From contig NC_089274.1 in assembly GCF_963678975.1 (NCBI RefSeq), forward strand, positions 22,033,133 through 22,097,132: 64,000 nt of DNA, read 5' to 3'. Origin of the DNA: Dysidea avara (taxonomy: Eukaryota; Porifera; Demospongiae; Dictyoceratida; Dysideidae). Of this stretch, positions 43,285 to 55,642 are shown in pieces; position 1 is the stretch's first letter; every line of letters begins with the position of its first letter. Below the pieces are notes generated by a model. It made no database searches and had not been told where the DNA came from. It saw only the letters and a program-made list of their open reading frames with translations. The position numbers and the translations under genes are program-made.

Positions 43285-46200
43285 CCATGGTAGTTTCTTT
43301 GTAACTGAACACTCTACAAGGTGACTTCTTCTAATTGCTCTCTCTACAGGGTGAATTGTTTGTAGCTGAACGATCTACAAGGTAACTTCTTCTAGCTGAT
43401 CTCTCTACAGGGTGATGTGTTTGTAGCTGAATTCTGTATAGGTGATTTGTTTGCAGCTGAGCTCTTTACAGAATGGTTTCTTTGTAGCTGAACTCTCTAA
43501 AAGGTAACTTCTTCTAACTGATCTTTCTACAGGGCAATTTGTTTCTGGCAGAATTTTCTAAAGGGTGATTTCTTTGCAGCTCAATTCTCTACATGGTGGT
43601 TTCTTTGTGGCTGAACTCTCTATAAGGTAATTTCTTCTAGCTGATCTCTCTACAGGGAGATTTGTTTGTAGCTGAACTATCTACAAGGTAACTTCTTATA
43701 GCTGATCTCTCTACAGGGTGATTTGTTCGTAGTTGAATTCTGTACAGGTGATTTGTTTGCAGCTGAGCTCTTTACAAAATGGTTTCTTTGTAGCTGAACT
43801 TTCTCCAAGGTAACTTCTTCTAACTGATCTTTCTACAGGGTGATTTGTTTGTAGCTGATCTATCTACAAGGTAATTTCTTCTAGCTGATCTCTCTACGGG
43901 GTGATTTGTTTGTAGCTGAATTCTGTACAAGTGATTTGTTTGCAGCTGAGCTCTTTACAGAATGGTTTCTTTGTAGCTGAACTCTCTACAGGGTGATCTG
44001 TTTGTAGCTGAAATCCCTACAAGGTAACTTCTTCTAGCTGATCTTTCTACAGGGCAATTTGTTTGTAGCTGAGTTCTCTACAGGGTGTTTGTTTGCAGCT
44101 GAATTCTCTACATGGTGGTTTCTTTATAGCTGAACTCTCTACAAGGTGACTTCTTCTAGCTGATCTCTCTACAGGGTGATTTGTTTGTAGCTGAACTCTC
44201 TACAGGTGATTTGTTTGTAGCTGAACTCTCTACAAGGCGATACTTCTAGGTGATCTCTCTACAGGATTCCTTGTTTCTAACTGAACTCTCAACAGGGTGA
44301 TCTGTTCATAGCTGAACTTTCTACTGGGTGATTTGTTTGCAGCTGAACTCTCTAAATGGTGGTTTCTTTGTAGCTGAACTCTCTACAACGTGACTTCTTC
44401 TAGCTGAACTCTCTACAAGGTGACTTGTTTCTAGCTGATCTCTCTACAGGGTGACTTGTTTCTAGCTGAACTCTCTACAGGTGATTTGTTTGTAGCTGAA
44501 CTCTCTACATGGTGGTTTCGTTGTAGCTGAACTCTCTACAAGGTAACTTCTTCTAGCTGATCTTTTTACACTGCATATTTGTTTGTAGCTGAGTTCTCTA
44601 CAGGGTGATTTGTTTGCAGCTGAACTCTCTACATGGGAGTTTCATTGTAGCTGAACTCTCTACAATGTGACTTCTTCTAGCTGAACTCTCTACAGGGTGA
44701 CTTGTTTATAGCTGAACTCTCTATAGGTGATTTGTTTGCAGCTGAACTCTCTACATGGTGGTTTCTTTGTAGCTGAACTCTCTACAAGGTAACTTCTTCT
44801 AGCCGATCTTTCTACAAGGTGATTGAGTTTTTTGCAGCTGAACTCTTTACATGGTGGTTGCTTTGTAGCTGAACTCTCTAAAAGGTGACTTCTTCTAGCT
44901 GAACTCTCTACAGGATGATTTGTTTGCAGCTGAACTCTCTACGTGGTAGTTTCTTTGTAGCTGAATTCTCTACAATGTGACTTCTTCTAGCTGAACTCTC
45001 TACAGGGTGACTTGTTTTTAGCTGATCTTTCTACAGGGTGACTTGTTTCTAGCTGAACTCTCTACAGGTGATTTGTTTGCAGCTGAACTCTCTACATGGT
45101 GGTTTCTTTGTAGCTGAACTCTCTACAAGGTAACTTCTTCTATCTGATCTTTCTACAGGGTGATTTGTTTGTAGCTGAATTCTCTACAGGGTGATTTATT
45201 TGCAGCTTAACTCTCTACAAGGTGACTTCTTCTAGCTGAACTCTCAACAGAGTGATTGATTTTTTTTGCAGCTGAACTCTCTACATGGTGGTTTCTTTGT
45301 AACTGAACTCTCTACAGGGTGATTTGTTTGTAGCTGAACTCTCTACAGGGTGATTTGTTTATCACTAATTTTATTTCAGTTGTTCCTTATGTGGGGCAGG
45401 ATATTGTTGTTTTGATTTGAGGTGGGCCGATGGTTTGTAATGCGACTTTAAATAGGTTTTTTAGTTGACATTACTTGTTTCCTTTTGTTTTGTCCTTCTT
45501 GGCGTTAGTTCATTTGCATTTTTTGCATAAAGTGGGGTCGAATAATCCTATGGGTTTGCCTTCTGATGTAGAGAAAATACCGTTTCATCCTTATTATACG
45601 GTAAAGGATTTATCGGGAAATATGTTATTTTTTGTTTTGTTTGTTTTTATTGTTTATTTTTTTCCGGATTATTTGGGTGATGCCGAGAATTTTAAGGAGG
45701 CCGACATTTTAGTTACTCCTATTCATATTAAACCGGAATGGTATTTTTTATTTATGTATGCCATTTTGCGATCTATTCCGAAACTCTCTACAGGGTGATC
45801 TGTTCATAGCTGAACTCCCTATAAGGTAACTTCTTCTAGCTAATCTTTCTACAGGGCGATTTGTTTGTAGCTGAGTTCTCTACAGGGTGATTTGTTTGCA
45901 GCTGAACTCTACATGGTAGTTTCTTTGTAGCTCTACAATGTGACTTCTTCTAGCTGAACTCTCTACAAGGTGACTTGTTTCTAGCTGATCTCTCTACAGG
46001 GTGACTTGTTTCTAGCTGAACTCTCTACAGGTGATTTGTTTGCAGCTGAACTCTCTACATGGTTTATTTCTTTGTAACTGAACTCCCTGCAAGGTGACTT
46101 CTTCTAGCTGATCTCTCTACAGGGAGATTTGTTTGTAGCTTAACTCTCTACAGGTGATTTGTTTGCAGCTGAACTCTCTACATGATGGTTTCTTTGTAGC

Positions 46201-47395
46201 TGAACTCTCTACAAGGTAATTTCTTCTAGCTGATCTCTCTACAGGCCGATTTGTTTGTAGCTGAACTCTCTACATGATAGTTTCTTTGTAGCTGAACTCT
46301 CTACAAGGTGATTTCTTCTATAGCTGATCTTTCTACAGGGTGATTTGTTTGTACCTGAACTATCTACATGATGGTTTCTTTGTAGCTGAACTCTCTACAA
46401 GGTAACTTCTTCTAGCTGATCTCTCTACAGGACAATTTGTTTGTACCTGAACTCTCACATGATTGCTTCTTTGAAGCTGAACTCTCTACAAGGTGATTTC
46501 TTCTAGCTGATCTTTCTACAGGGTGATTTGTTTGTAGCAGAACTCTCTACAAGGAAACTTCTTCTAGCTGATCTCTCTACAGGGAGATTTGTTTGTAGCT
46601 GAACTCTCTATACATGATTTGTTTGCGGCTGAATTCTCTACATGATGGTTTCTTTGTAGCTGAACTCTCTACAAGGTAACTTCTTCTAGCTGATCTCTTT
46701 ACAGGGTGAATTGTTTGTAGCTGAACGATCTACAAGGTAACTTCTTCTAACTGATTTCTCTACAGGGTGATTTGTCTGTAGCTGAACTCTCTACAAGGAA
46801 ACCTTTTTAACTGAGCTCTGTACAGGGTGAATTGTTTGTAGCTGAACTATCTACAAGGTAACTTCTTCTAGCTGATCTCTCTACAGGATGATTTGTTTGT
46901 AGCTGAACTATCTACAAGGTAACTTCTTCTAGCTGATCTCTCTACAGGATGATTTGTTTGTAGCTGAACTATCTACAAGGTAACTTCTTCTAGCTGATCT
47001 CTCTACAGGGTGATTTGTTTGTAGCTGAATTCTGTATAGGTGATTTGTTTGCAGCTGAGCTCTTTACAGAATGGTTTCTCTGTAGCTGAACTCTCTACAA
47101 GGTAACTTCTTCTAGCTGATGTATCTACAGGGTCACTAGTTTGTAGCTGAATTCTCTACATGGTGGTTTCTTTGTAACTGAACTATCTATAAGGTGACAT
47201 CTTCTAGCTGATCTTTCAACAGGGTGATTTGTTTGTAACTGAACTCTGTACAAGAAAACTTCTTCTAACTGATGTCTGAACAGGGTGAATTGTTTGTAGC
47301 TGAACTCTCTACAGGGTGATTTGTTTGTAGCTGATCTCTATACAGGTTACTTATTTCTAACTGATCTCTTGAATTCTGTTCAGGGTGACTGCTCT
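43285..47395. repeat. 30-bp minisatellite array (about 4.1 kb)
   Basis: About 120 units (my estimate) built on TAGCTGAACTCTCTACA followed by one of three 13-14-bp endings: GGTGATTTGTTTG, TGGTGGTTTCTTTG or AGGTAACTTCTTC. The endings alternate in blocks, giving longer composite periods. The array is split at 45361-45782 by a mitochondrial fragment. Copy A has no such array at the parallel site. Spacers are as repeated as the rest, so it is not a CRISPR array. Confidence 0.95.
45361..45782 (+). pseudogene. CYTB: Nuclear mitochondrial insert (NUMT): cytochrome b fragment
   Basis: Reads as the middle of cytochrome b: [87 protein letters not shown]. Two TGA codons (45418 and 45469) fall where Trp is conserved, so it uses a mitochondrial code with TGA as Trp. 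No frameshift or other stop over about 140 codons, and its composition is T-rich and codon use unlike the flanks. It begins and ends abruptly inside minisatellite units, with about 7 bp of the unit (GTAGCTG) missing at the join. It has no start, stop or promoter, so it is not a gene here. Confidence 0.95.
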
Positions 47396-48237
47396 ATTAG
47401 GATGACTGCTCTATTAGAGTATCTCGATCTCGCACTTGCTACACCAAGTTGGATTTCGTGTTATAACTCCGTGGCTTTAAGTCTGATTTTTCTACACCAT
47501 TGAAGAACCTTTCTAAGATGATAACTCCATCTGTACAGCGATTTTCAAAGCATTACCCCAAGTGGTTTATCTGGTAGGCTTGGCAAGCATAATAATAATA
47601 ATAATAATAATAAAAATTAGCTAATCTCGATTGCGTAATTGTTACACACTGTTGATTTTTTCGCTCTATCTTCCTGGTTTTTAGCTCGATTTCTTTCAAA
47701 CCACAAAAGGTTTGAGGTTCAATAGTTAACCTATTCACCCACCGATTTTCAGCTTCTTCCCATACGCGGTTTACCCTGTAGGCGTGACAACATATTGGTG
47801 TTATTTTTCGTGCATAATCGCTCATAACTCTTTGCCTGTTTATGGTATTCCAGCCAAAGTTGGTACAGAGATGCGCCTTTATACCCCCCTTCTGTGTGCC
47901 AAATTTCAAGGCAATCGGATAACGCGTTCGCGTTTTATAGCAGTTTTTGTAAGTGTGCGAAAAGAGGAAGAAAAATAAGAAGAAAAAAAAAAAACGAAGA
48001 AACTAAGCCAATTTTTGAAGTCGCATATCTCAGGAATTCCTGGAGCGATTTCGCTCAAATTTGGAATGTGGAGTACTGAAGTTGGAGGGAATGTACACTG
48101 CAAAATTTGTCTTGTTTCATCAAGGCAGCACAGAGCTACGGAGGTGCGAAAATTGCGTTTTCTTTCTTCCTGTCAATATACTCACGGGGTTGCGCGCCGG
48201 CTTCTTGGGCCGCACGACACACTACCGTGTATCTTGA
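47396..48237. mobile_element. Unclassified insertion next to the minisatellite
   Basis: Sequence absent from copy A, ending around ACACTACCGTGTATCTTGAT before copy-A-like sequence resumes at AATGCTCAATTATGAGC. It holds an (ATA)n run at 47590-47612 and an A/G-rich run at 47955-48000. No gene or clear termini. It may be one element with the array. Confidence 0.4.
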
Positions 48238-48582
48238 TTTAACTAATGCTCAATTATGAGCAAAATAGTCTCATGCCTAACTTGTTGCAGAGTTGCAAGG
48301 AATTCACAGAATTACTTACGTACGTATTTCATTTTGAAGACCCCATTATCAGAAGACAACAGAACATGTACTTAATATTGAAGTACAGTCATCTTTCAGT
48401 AAATGAATACAAACAGCAAGGGTCTTTTGTACAACTTTATTGTGTACATGTACCACACTTTAGCACATGTAGTAAAGGCAGCCAGGAAAACCTACTCCAA
48501 TCCTGTCATGTATAATAACCTAACCTCATTATCATATATATATATATATATACCACAGTTGGAATAAAAGTTGGATTAAGGA

Positions 48583-48860
48583 TCATGGTGTTTTCTTGCC
48601 CTTCAAAATCACCTGAAAAACAGTATCAGGTTTAGCCTGGCAGTATTGTTTAAGTATAACTCAGCCCAAAAGTATCTTCAGAACAACCCCAAATCTTTCC
48701 AGCAAGTTTCTATGAAAATTTAAAATTCCTATTGAATTGAATTTCTAATAGCCAAGCATAACTAAACAATGCACAAAGAAAGCTACAACTTTGATTTATT
48801 CACTGTTTGATGTTGCTTTAATTTTGACCTGAGACATGCCTTTTCATCAACCACAATACA
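48583..48860 (+). mobile_element. Dispersed repeat, family 1 (copy B counterpart of 13212-13560)
   Basis: Same start and order as the copy A element (GGATCATGGTGTTTTCTTGC; CACTGTTTGATGTTGC), with more small deletions. Confidence 0.6.
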
Positions 48861-48886
48861 TACATAGCTACTGGGGATTTCAGTTC

Positions 48887-48992
48887 CATTTGAAAACAGA
48901 CATTTTGTGTGATGATGTAATCATTTTGTTATAAACTTGTTGACATCATCACACAAAGAGTACAGTTTTTAAATGGAACTGAAATTCTTGGT
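48887..48992. repeat. Short imperfect inverted repeat
   Basis: ATTTCAGTTCCATTTGAAAAC is matched in reverse by GTTTTTAAATGGAACTGAAAT, about 100 bp overall, with an inner ATGATGT..ACATCAT pair. Possibly a small MITE; no target duplication seen. Confidence 0.55.
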
Positions 48993-49401
48993 ACAGTCAA
49001 TTGCAGAATTCTTGAAAAACATATGCCGTACCGTGAGTGTTTCTGTAAAGCTCCTTGTGAGTAAATTGTGTTGTCCTTGCCATGGATTCAACAGCAATTG
49101 AACCACACTAATCTTTTTCCTCAGCCCAGCTGATCTGGTGTCACTACAAATAGTTTTCCAGCCCACAGAATGTTTACAACATGGGAACTTGTATTTTACT
49201 TGCTTTGGTGAAGTTGCTTCATTAAAGTCTTCAATTTGTATTTGACTTGCTTTGGTGAAGTTGCTTCATTAAAGTCTATTCAAGTATGATAAATACTTTA
49301 TTTAGTGACCTGGTTTCATTATGCATCTGCTAGGCAATTAAAGGCTGTATTATATAATTAATTGTTTTGTAACTCTTGTATCCCCATTTAATCTATTTCA
49401 A

Positions 49402-49914
49402 TTCAACGCCAGAAGTGTTTCAATACATCAGACGCTTATGATCCACTGCTGGACATCAGTATCATGGAGACCAAAACTGCCCCACACTTCATTATTATTA
49501 TTAAAGCACTTTACAGTGACCAGCACTGAAGGTCTGACAGCAACATGTGCTGCAGCCTTAGGATTACCTAACCTAATTTCAAGGACTTAGACTTAATGAC
49601 CAATTTAATGACTTCACTTAATGACTGATAAGGTGTAACAGAAAAGGGGCCAAAGTAAGGAAAAAAATCCCTCTAACCCAAGAATTCGAACTGCAGGTCA
49701 CCCAATGTCTACTCAGTCTTCCTCCAGGAGGGATGGATTTTCTTCCTTAAACCTAAAGTATTTATTATTATTATTATCTATACTTTACAGTGACCAGCAC
49801 TGAAGGTCTGACAGCAACATGTGCTGCAGCCTTAGAATTACCTAACCTAATTGGTAAAGCTCTGAAGAAGATCACCAAATCTGACATGCTCGATAGGGAC
49901 TCCTGCCCCAAGTG
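49402..49914 (+). pseudogene. USP exon 5 copy, split by a 365-bp insertion
   Basis: The first part (TTCAACGCCAGAAGTGTTTC onward to about 49488) and the second (GGTAAAGCTCTGAAGAAGAT, 49853-49914) flank unrelated sequence. The acceptor CAG has become CAA. Either change alone would disable the exon. Confidence 0.9.
49489..49852. mobile_element. 365-bp insertion with about 70-bp terminal direct repeats
   Basis: ACTTTACAGTGACCAGCACT and the following AAGGTCTGACAGCAACATGT occur near both ends (about 49509-49580 and 49785-49853), each preceded by an ATT trinucleotide run. Direct rather than inverted ends suggest a solo-LTR-like or tandem origin. No coding frame. Confidence 0.6.
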
Positions 49915-50463
49915 AGCTGTGTAGTGTTTCATCATAAAAGGCATGCTTATTTATTGGTAGTGCTTACTGCTAGGGTGTACTGTTATTGTGTGTGCAGTAT
50001 TACCATTCTGTGTAATGTTTATGCTGGGGTGCATACTCATGCAGTGCTACAAATTTATAGGCTGTCCGGTTGGTTGTTTGTTTGTTTGCTAATATTTGTT
50101 AGTAAAGTTTTGTGTTACAAAAAATAAAAGCAATTCTAATAAGAGTACTGGACAAATGAACTTAGGCTGTATTTGTAAATAGTGCACACTATATATAATA
50201 CAGATTAGTCCCTTGTATCACTGCTTTAATGGCATGATTATATTCTTACCAGTATTCAAGTTTTTATTACACTCCCATTAAAGAGTTATTACTGAAACTA
50301 ATAACAAGTAGATAGCTCAGAAGTTATATTCAGAAGTGTTTAATTTCAGACTACTTTGTGATGTTTTAGTTCAGTAATTTGACCCCTATTGTTGCCAAAC
50401 ACTGCAGTATTCCCCACTGATATATGTACACATGTAGTGATGTCATTGTTATTATTTTTTCAG

Positions 50464-50541
50464 GTTTAAAACAATGACGATGGCTCAGAAGAGTTTTACC
50501 CTTCACTCTCTCCCCACAGTACTGACCATTCAATTGAAGAG
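50464..50541 (+). pseudogene. USP exon 6 copy
   Basis: Splice sites are kept but the Cys after the acceptor is now Phe (TTT), and Arg-Phe became Ser-Phe in the KRFTLH motif. Confidence 0.9.
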
Positions 50542-50891
50542 GTAGTCACTTTCATCAAGAGTAAATAAAGGAGATAATAACTTCTCCATTGTATACTCTT
50601 GTTGTCATGTAGCAGGGAATTTTTTGTGGTGCTAAATTTCTGAGAAAATTACAAGTGGCTTTGGAATAAAACTTAGTACATACATTGTAGGAAATAGACG
50701 AAACTCCTGTAGTAATGTCAAAGATTGAAGGGTATGGCTTCATATAGGTAACCTCTTAAATGTACAAGCCTATTAGAGGTTCCTTTGTCAGATGACTGTT
50801 TATAAAATTACACTGTACATTAAACTTGAAGTTAAGCACCTTCATACTCACACAGTTGGTCTCATCTATTGTATGCTACCTCTTCCTCCAG

Positions 50892-50982
50892 GTTCAACTA
50901 TAACAACTTCTATGGTACGAAGATCAGCAAACATGTGTCCTATCCTGAGTATATCAATCTTCATCCTTATAGTGAAACACAG
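50892..50982 (+). pseudogene. USP exon 7 copy
   Basis: Reads FNYNNFYGTKISKHVSYPEY then INLHPYSETQ: an in-frame 3-bp loss removes Met, and Arg is changed to His in the RPYM motif. Confidence 0.9.
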
Positions 50983-52144
50983 GTAGTAGTTTTGTTTGCT
51001 GGTTTTTAACATGTGTTGTGACTGTAATCATGTTCTATTGCATGTGTGTAATGCATGCAGTGTGATGTGTGTGGTGTGCATGTGTGTGTATGCATGCGTG
51101 TGTGTGTGATGTGCGTATGTCATGTGTAGTATAATACACATAATTATGTCATGTGTGTTAGTATCTTGGTGTTTATGATGTGTGCATGTTTATACAGTCA
51201 TGTACACCCCAGTACGCAACAGCAATAAATGTGTATTTTACTACATGGGATCTTTACACAAGATAATGAAGATCAACCAAACAATCATGGTATTCATGTT
51301 CTGTAACACCAACACTGTGATGCCATTCCCAATCCTCAAGTTTGATTTAGAATCATTTGATGACACTGTACCATCTCACTGTGGTATTGATTTTTGAGCT
51401 TACTGATTTTCAAATTGCTAAAGTGTGTACCCTATCCACAACACTATAGGCACATGTGATTATTGTGTTTGGTTTGGGAAGGTTCTCTGTGCTACATCAA
51501 AGAGATACTTGCAGTGCCTGAAAGAAGTACCCTGACATATTGTCAGAACAAATCCAACAGTGTGTTGAGACATTTCAACTTTGGTCAGTCATCGTCAGAA
51601 TCTCACATGAGATACATATATGTGTACTTGTTGCTACACACACAGTCACTATTCACTGTTACACAGTATAGAATGCAATTTTATTTTTAACAAAGCACGC
51701 TAAATTTTTTGTTCTGCAGTACCATGATGTCACCTTATTTCAACTGGAATTTTAGGGTAAAATGTTTTGTGGCACATTTTAGCTGGTATGTCAGATCAAA
51801 GTGGCACTTGGATCAAACAAATTGTCTGGTGTAATACAGACTCTACCCTTGCTGTGTGTTTCTTGCTCAGTACATTCATACGTACTTAAACTTGAAACTT
51901 GTATAACTTTGTTGTTTAAAAGAAGGAAAACAACAAAATTGAAATGTACATGTAAGAGTAAATATAACCTAACAAACTGTGTATCTGTAATGTAATACTT
52001 TGAAATCACTCACACAAATAAGTACCAATGCTATCCATGATGTAGGGACATAGTTTTTGTATGTAAAACACACTAGAAGAATATATAATAATTTCTCACT
52101 ATCATAAATGTCAGACTTTCTAGCGAAGACAGTTGTCATTACAG

Positions 52145-52936
52145 GCACTTAAAGGGATGGATTTTCATCTCTATCCACCTGGGGTTGTAGTAAATGCCTC
52201 CAAAACCAATTAATCCGTACTGAGCAGGATCGTACTGAGAGTTGAGATTGATATTCCGGCATGTGTTGTACCACCATCCTCCATTATCAGTAGCATTGCC
52301 AATTTTCACTGCACAGTTTCCTGTCCTCCATCTATCATTGTCATTATCATATGTGCTGAACTTCATGCCATTGAGGAGCTGTTGGGTTGAGAATGGATCA
52401 GTAGGAGTTTCACCAGTAAACCCACCAATAGTCAGTGGGTATTCTTCACTGTCACTTCCTACTCTAAACAGATTGTAGTGAAGGTAGGATCTGGTCTTGT
52501 TGGGAAATTCAAAATCTACTCTGAGTTCCCATTGGCCAGTTTGGGTAAGACAGTTCATCGCCTTGAGCCCATACCAGAATTCACCATTCAGGTCTCCAAA
52601 TCCTTTCTCATAGTCAGCCCATGGTCGGTTAAATTCTCAGATCCATCTTTCCTCCTCTGTATTACTGTCCATCCTCCATTTACTGTTGTAGTGTCACAGT
52701 ACATACCAACTATTGACAGTCTTCCACTACACCAGATATTCATTTTGTATACACCAGATGGAGATTGGTCAAAATGATTTTCTTTGAAAACACAACAATT
52801 GTCAGAAGGTGGTAGGCCACATGGATATTGACGTTTTTCTGTATTTTTCTTGATAATTTTTATTTGTTGATCACAATATGTACTAGCAACTATCCCAGTA
52901 ACAAACAGTGATAAGAGAATGACATGAGGTGTTATC
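52145..52936 (-). pseudogene. FReD-5: frameshifted fibrinogen-related protein
   Basis: Signal peptide (MITPHVILLSLFVTGIVAST, start at 52936), linker NTEKRQYPCG, then DNCCVFKENHFDQSPSGVYK and the IQRRKDGSEN core. One A is missing from the AAAATT run near 52632, so the frame shifts at SENFNRPW and reading would stop soon after. Beyond it the domain continues intact in another frame to the end (GGWWYNTCRNINLN, with Trp changed to Arg). One-base loss in a homopolymer could also be a sequencing error. It stands where FReD-1/FReD-2 stand in copy A. Confidence 0.85.
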
Positions 52937-52999
52937 ATTGTAAATAGATTTGTCTGCAGAGTACACAATTGCATATAACTTTACCATAATACTACTATT

Positions 53000-55470
53000 G
53001 TACATATCATGGGATATGTTATACTGCATGTAGCTAATACCTGTTTTTAGTATATGATGCAACATGCAATTTAAACATAACAACTGAACCTTAAATAAGT
53101 GTACAAGGGATAGAGGCTGTATAGATGGTGTGTATTCAGGCAGATAAACTTCAGAGTTTCTTTCTATATTATCTTTGCTCAGTGTCCATATAAGGCTACT
53201 ATTTATTGATTTTCTGTTTTTCATGAATACCTGCATGTACTTTTACTGCCACACGGATTTCCCCATTAGTAAAGATTTAGCCATTATTTCATCTATTAAC
53301 CAAATATTGAGGATGTACAATTCAGTTTTCAAGATTGCTGCACTAATACAGTAGACATTGTAGCCAAGAGAATGTGAAAGATTGGTACAATGAAGTTTAC
53401 AAGCAAGAAGTTGATCCTCAAATGGAACTGATCACATGACAAGGGATGACTGTAATATTAGCTATGTAGCTACTTCTAAAGAGGATAGCTGCCAAATTAG
53501 CTATTTAGTTAGCAAATTACAGAGAATATCAGGCCCTGGAGAGTATAGAGGTATGAAAACAAGTCTAGCTAGCTATATTGTGGCAAGTACTAAGAATAGT
53601 GGTAATGACCTGCCCGCCTGCACACTACATTTGGAATTTTCTCATGAAAAATGAACAGAAAATCACCAAATAGTGGCCTTAGCAATCAGAAATTATATAG
53701 GAATAACTTATTGTGGTCCCAAGAAACAAGAAGGTTTAAACTGTAAAGCAAGCTTGATACTATACTTGTCTAAGATTATCATTTGGTTGGTCATTCTTAT
53801 TCAACATCTTTGAAGTTCAAAGTCATGTTTGGACATTTACCTATCAAATTCACATTGTAATGCCGGTTTCGAGTTGTGAATACGACTTACTATGATGTAC
53901 CAGTCATAGTACAAATGATACCATATCTGTTATTTGTACAGCCATGTTATAGCATTACCATCTGCATCTCTTTAGTAGAGCAAAGAACAGTAACAAGAAA
54001 ACACAATGGATTGGTAACAGTGTGTATATATTCAGTCTGTGCATTAATTAGAACAACACTGCTAAAAATAGCCAACAATGTCTAAGAATTATCCTGCCTG
54101 TATAAATATACACATTACTTACCCTTTATTCTGGAATCTTTTTTATCATACAGCACAAGTCTGAACTGATCTGTAATGGTACAGTGCTATAGTGTGTGTT
54201 TCGAAGAATTATGACCTTATTTGTGTAACAAAGGAAAATGTGGTGTCTGCCTTTTTAGTATTCATGTTGTTAGCTATATCATAAGAAGTTGAAATTTCAT
54301 ATGAATGTAATTATAGTAAAACATGATGGTTGTGAATGCCATTATTAATAACTTGGTCTTGTGGGCTAAAAATAAATGAAAACAGCAGCAACAGTGTTAA
54401 CGCAAAATTGCACAGCAGTTTCTCATTGCTTACAGTAATTAACATTCCTTGGTATATATTACATCTGTATTTATAATTTTGCCAACGTAATCACAAAACT
54501 ACTAAATAGCTGTAAACTCTACCATACCAACTCTGGTGGGTGATCTTGCCGGTGTGCGGCCTTGCATTAGTGGGGTGCATTAGTTTATGTGGTTGGGATG
54601 TACGTAGGCTGTTGTGATAGTGGTTGGTTAAACCATTTGCTATTCTCTTACATTATTTGTCCAGAGTGTCAAACTGGGACTGAGCGGTCGTAGCAAAGTA
54701 GTAATATAACATCATTCACAGGCAGTACAATTCTATTCTTGTGGCCTCTTTCTAATAACTTGCTCTTGAAAAGTTTCTAAAGATATGAGTGACACCAAGG
54801 TGGCATTTTCTAATAATTTAGTTGTAATTACTTAAACATGCATGAGAGTTTAAGGATATTAAAGTTCCTGTCAAGAGATTGTGTGAAGATTTAACTCCAT
54901 AGCTACCAGAGAAACACTATTGTTGACACACTATACTGGCTATAAACTATGGAAATGGGCAATTTTACTAAGCAGCAGTGTCCAGGTCAAGGTCCAGGTA
55001 TGGTTTGCCTTTGTTTGGGCCTCTAGGGTACATGGCATCACATAGCATGCAAGAACTTAAATGATTTGACATGTGATGAGGATTACTCAGAGATAGACTA
55101 GAGGTTACTGTACACTGCAGTCTGATGGCTGGACCGAAAATCAACACAGACTGTTTCTTGACACTTGTTTTAAACCATTGTAGTGTTAAAAAGATTAACC
55201 ATGTTGTTGGCAGTGATGTACTGGTGTTTTTGTAACAACACATTTGGCTATTTATTCCATCGCGGTTGTTATGATGTCATGGCTGGCTCTGCCACAGATT
55301 GATAAATTAGTTATCACTGGGTGATAACTAACTTATCACAGAGTAGAACCATTCTGTTTAGCTGTGTATGGTAGTTGTCACTCAGCACGGCACTTTGACA
55401 TTCCCACACACTGAGATTTAAGTATATACAATTAATATAACATACTAAATAGCACTCTCTGGTATGGGCC
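53000..55470. other. Spacer between FReD-5 and FReD-6
   Basis: Non-coding; parallels 20480-21170 and 24470-25540 of copy A but without the pogo transposon between them. No gene is seen. Confidence 0.5.
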
Positions 55471-55496
55471 AATATTTTATTAAGTAAATAAATAAT

Positions 55497-55562
55497 AAAA
55501 CTAGCCAAGTACATTCATTGTACAATGAATGTAGTTTTATTATTTATTTATTTATTTATTTG
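55497..55562. repeat. Small inverted repeat with (TTTA)n
   Basis: TACATTCATTGTACAATGAATGTA is a perfect palindrome; further out AAATAATAAAACTA is matched by TAGTTTTATTATTT. A TTTA run follows. Confidence 0.75.
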
Positions 55563-55642
55563 TAAGCCTAAAATAATAACTCCAAATAATCTGCAGCATT
55601 GTGCCTTATCTGCTAGCAAAGTTATCACAAGTTAGTAGAGTG

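Noticed and set aside
45475..45798. A functional cytochrome b gene
   Set aside because: It lacks both ends, needs a mitochondrial code, and its last residues come from the minisatellite.
43285..47395. CRISPR-like array
   Set aside because: Every part of each 30-bp unit is repeated; there are no unique spacers, and the setting is an animal genome.
47784..48242. Small basic frames in the insertion beside the minisatellite
   Set aside because: They run through an A/G-rich stretch, have no family resemblance and no codon structure.
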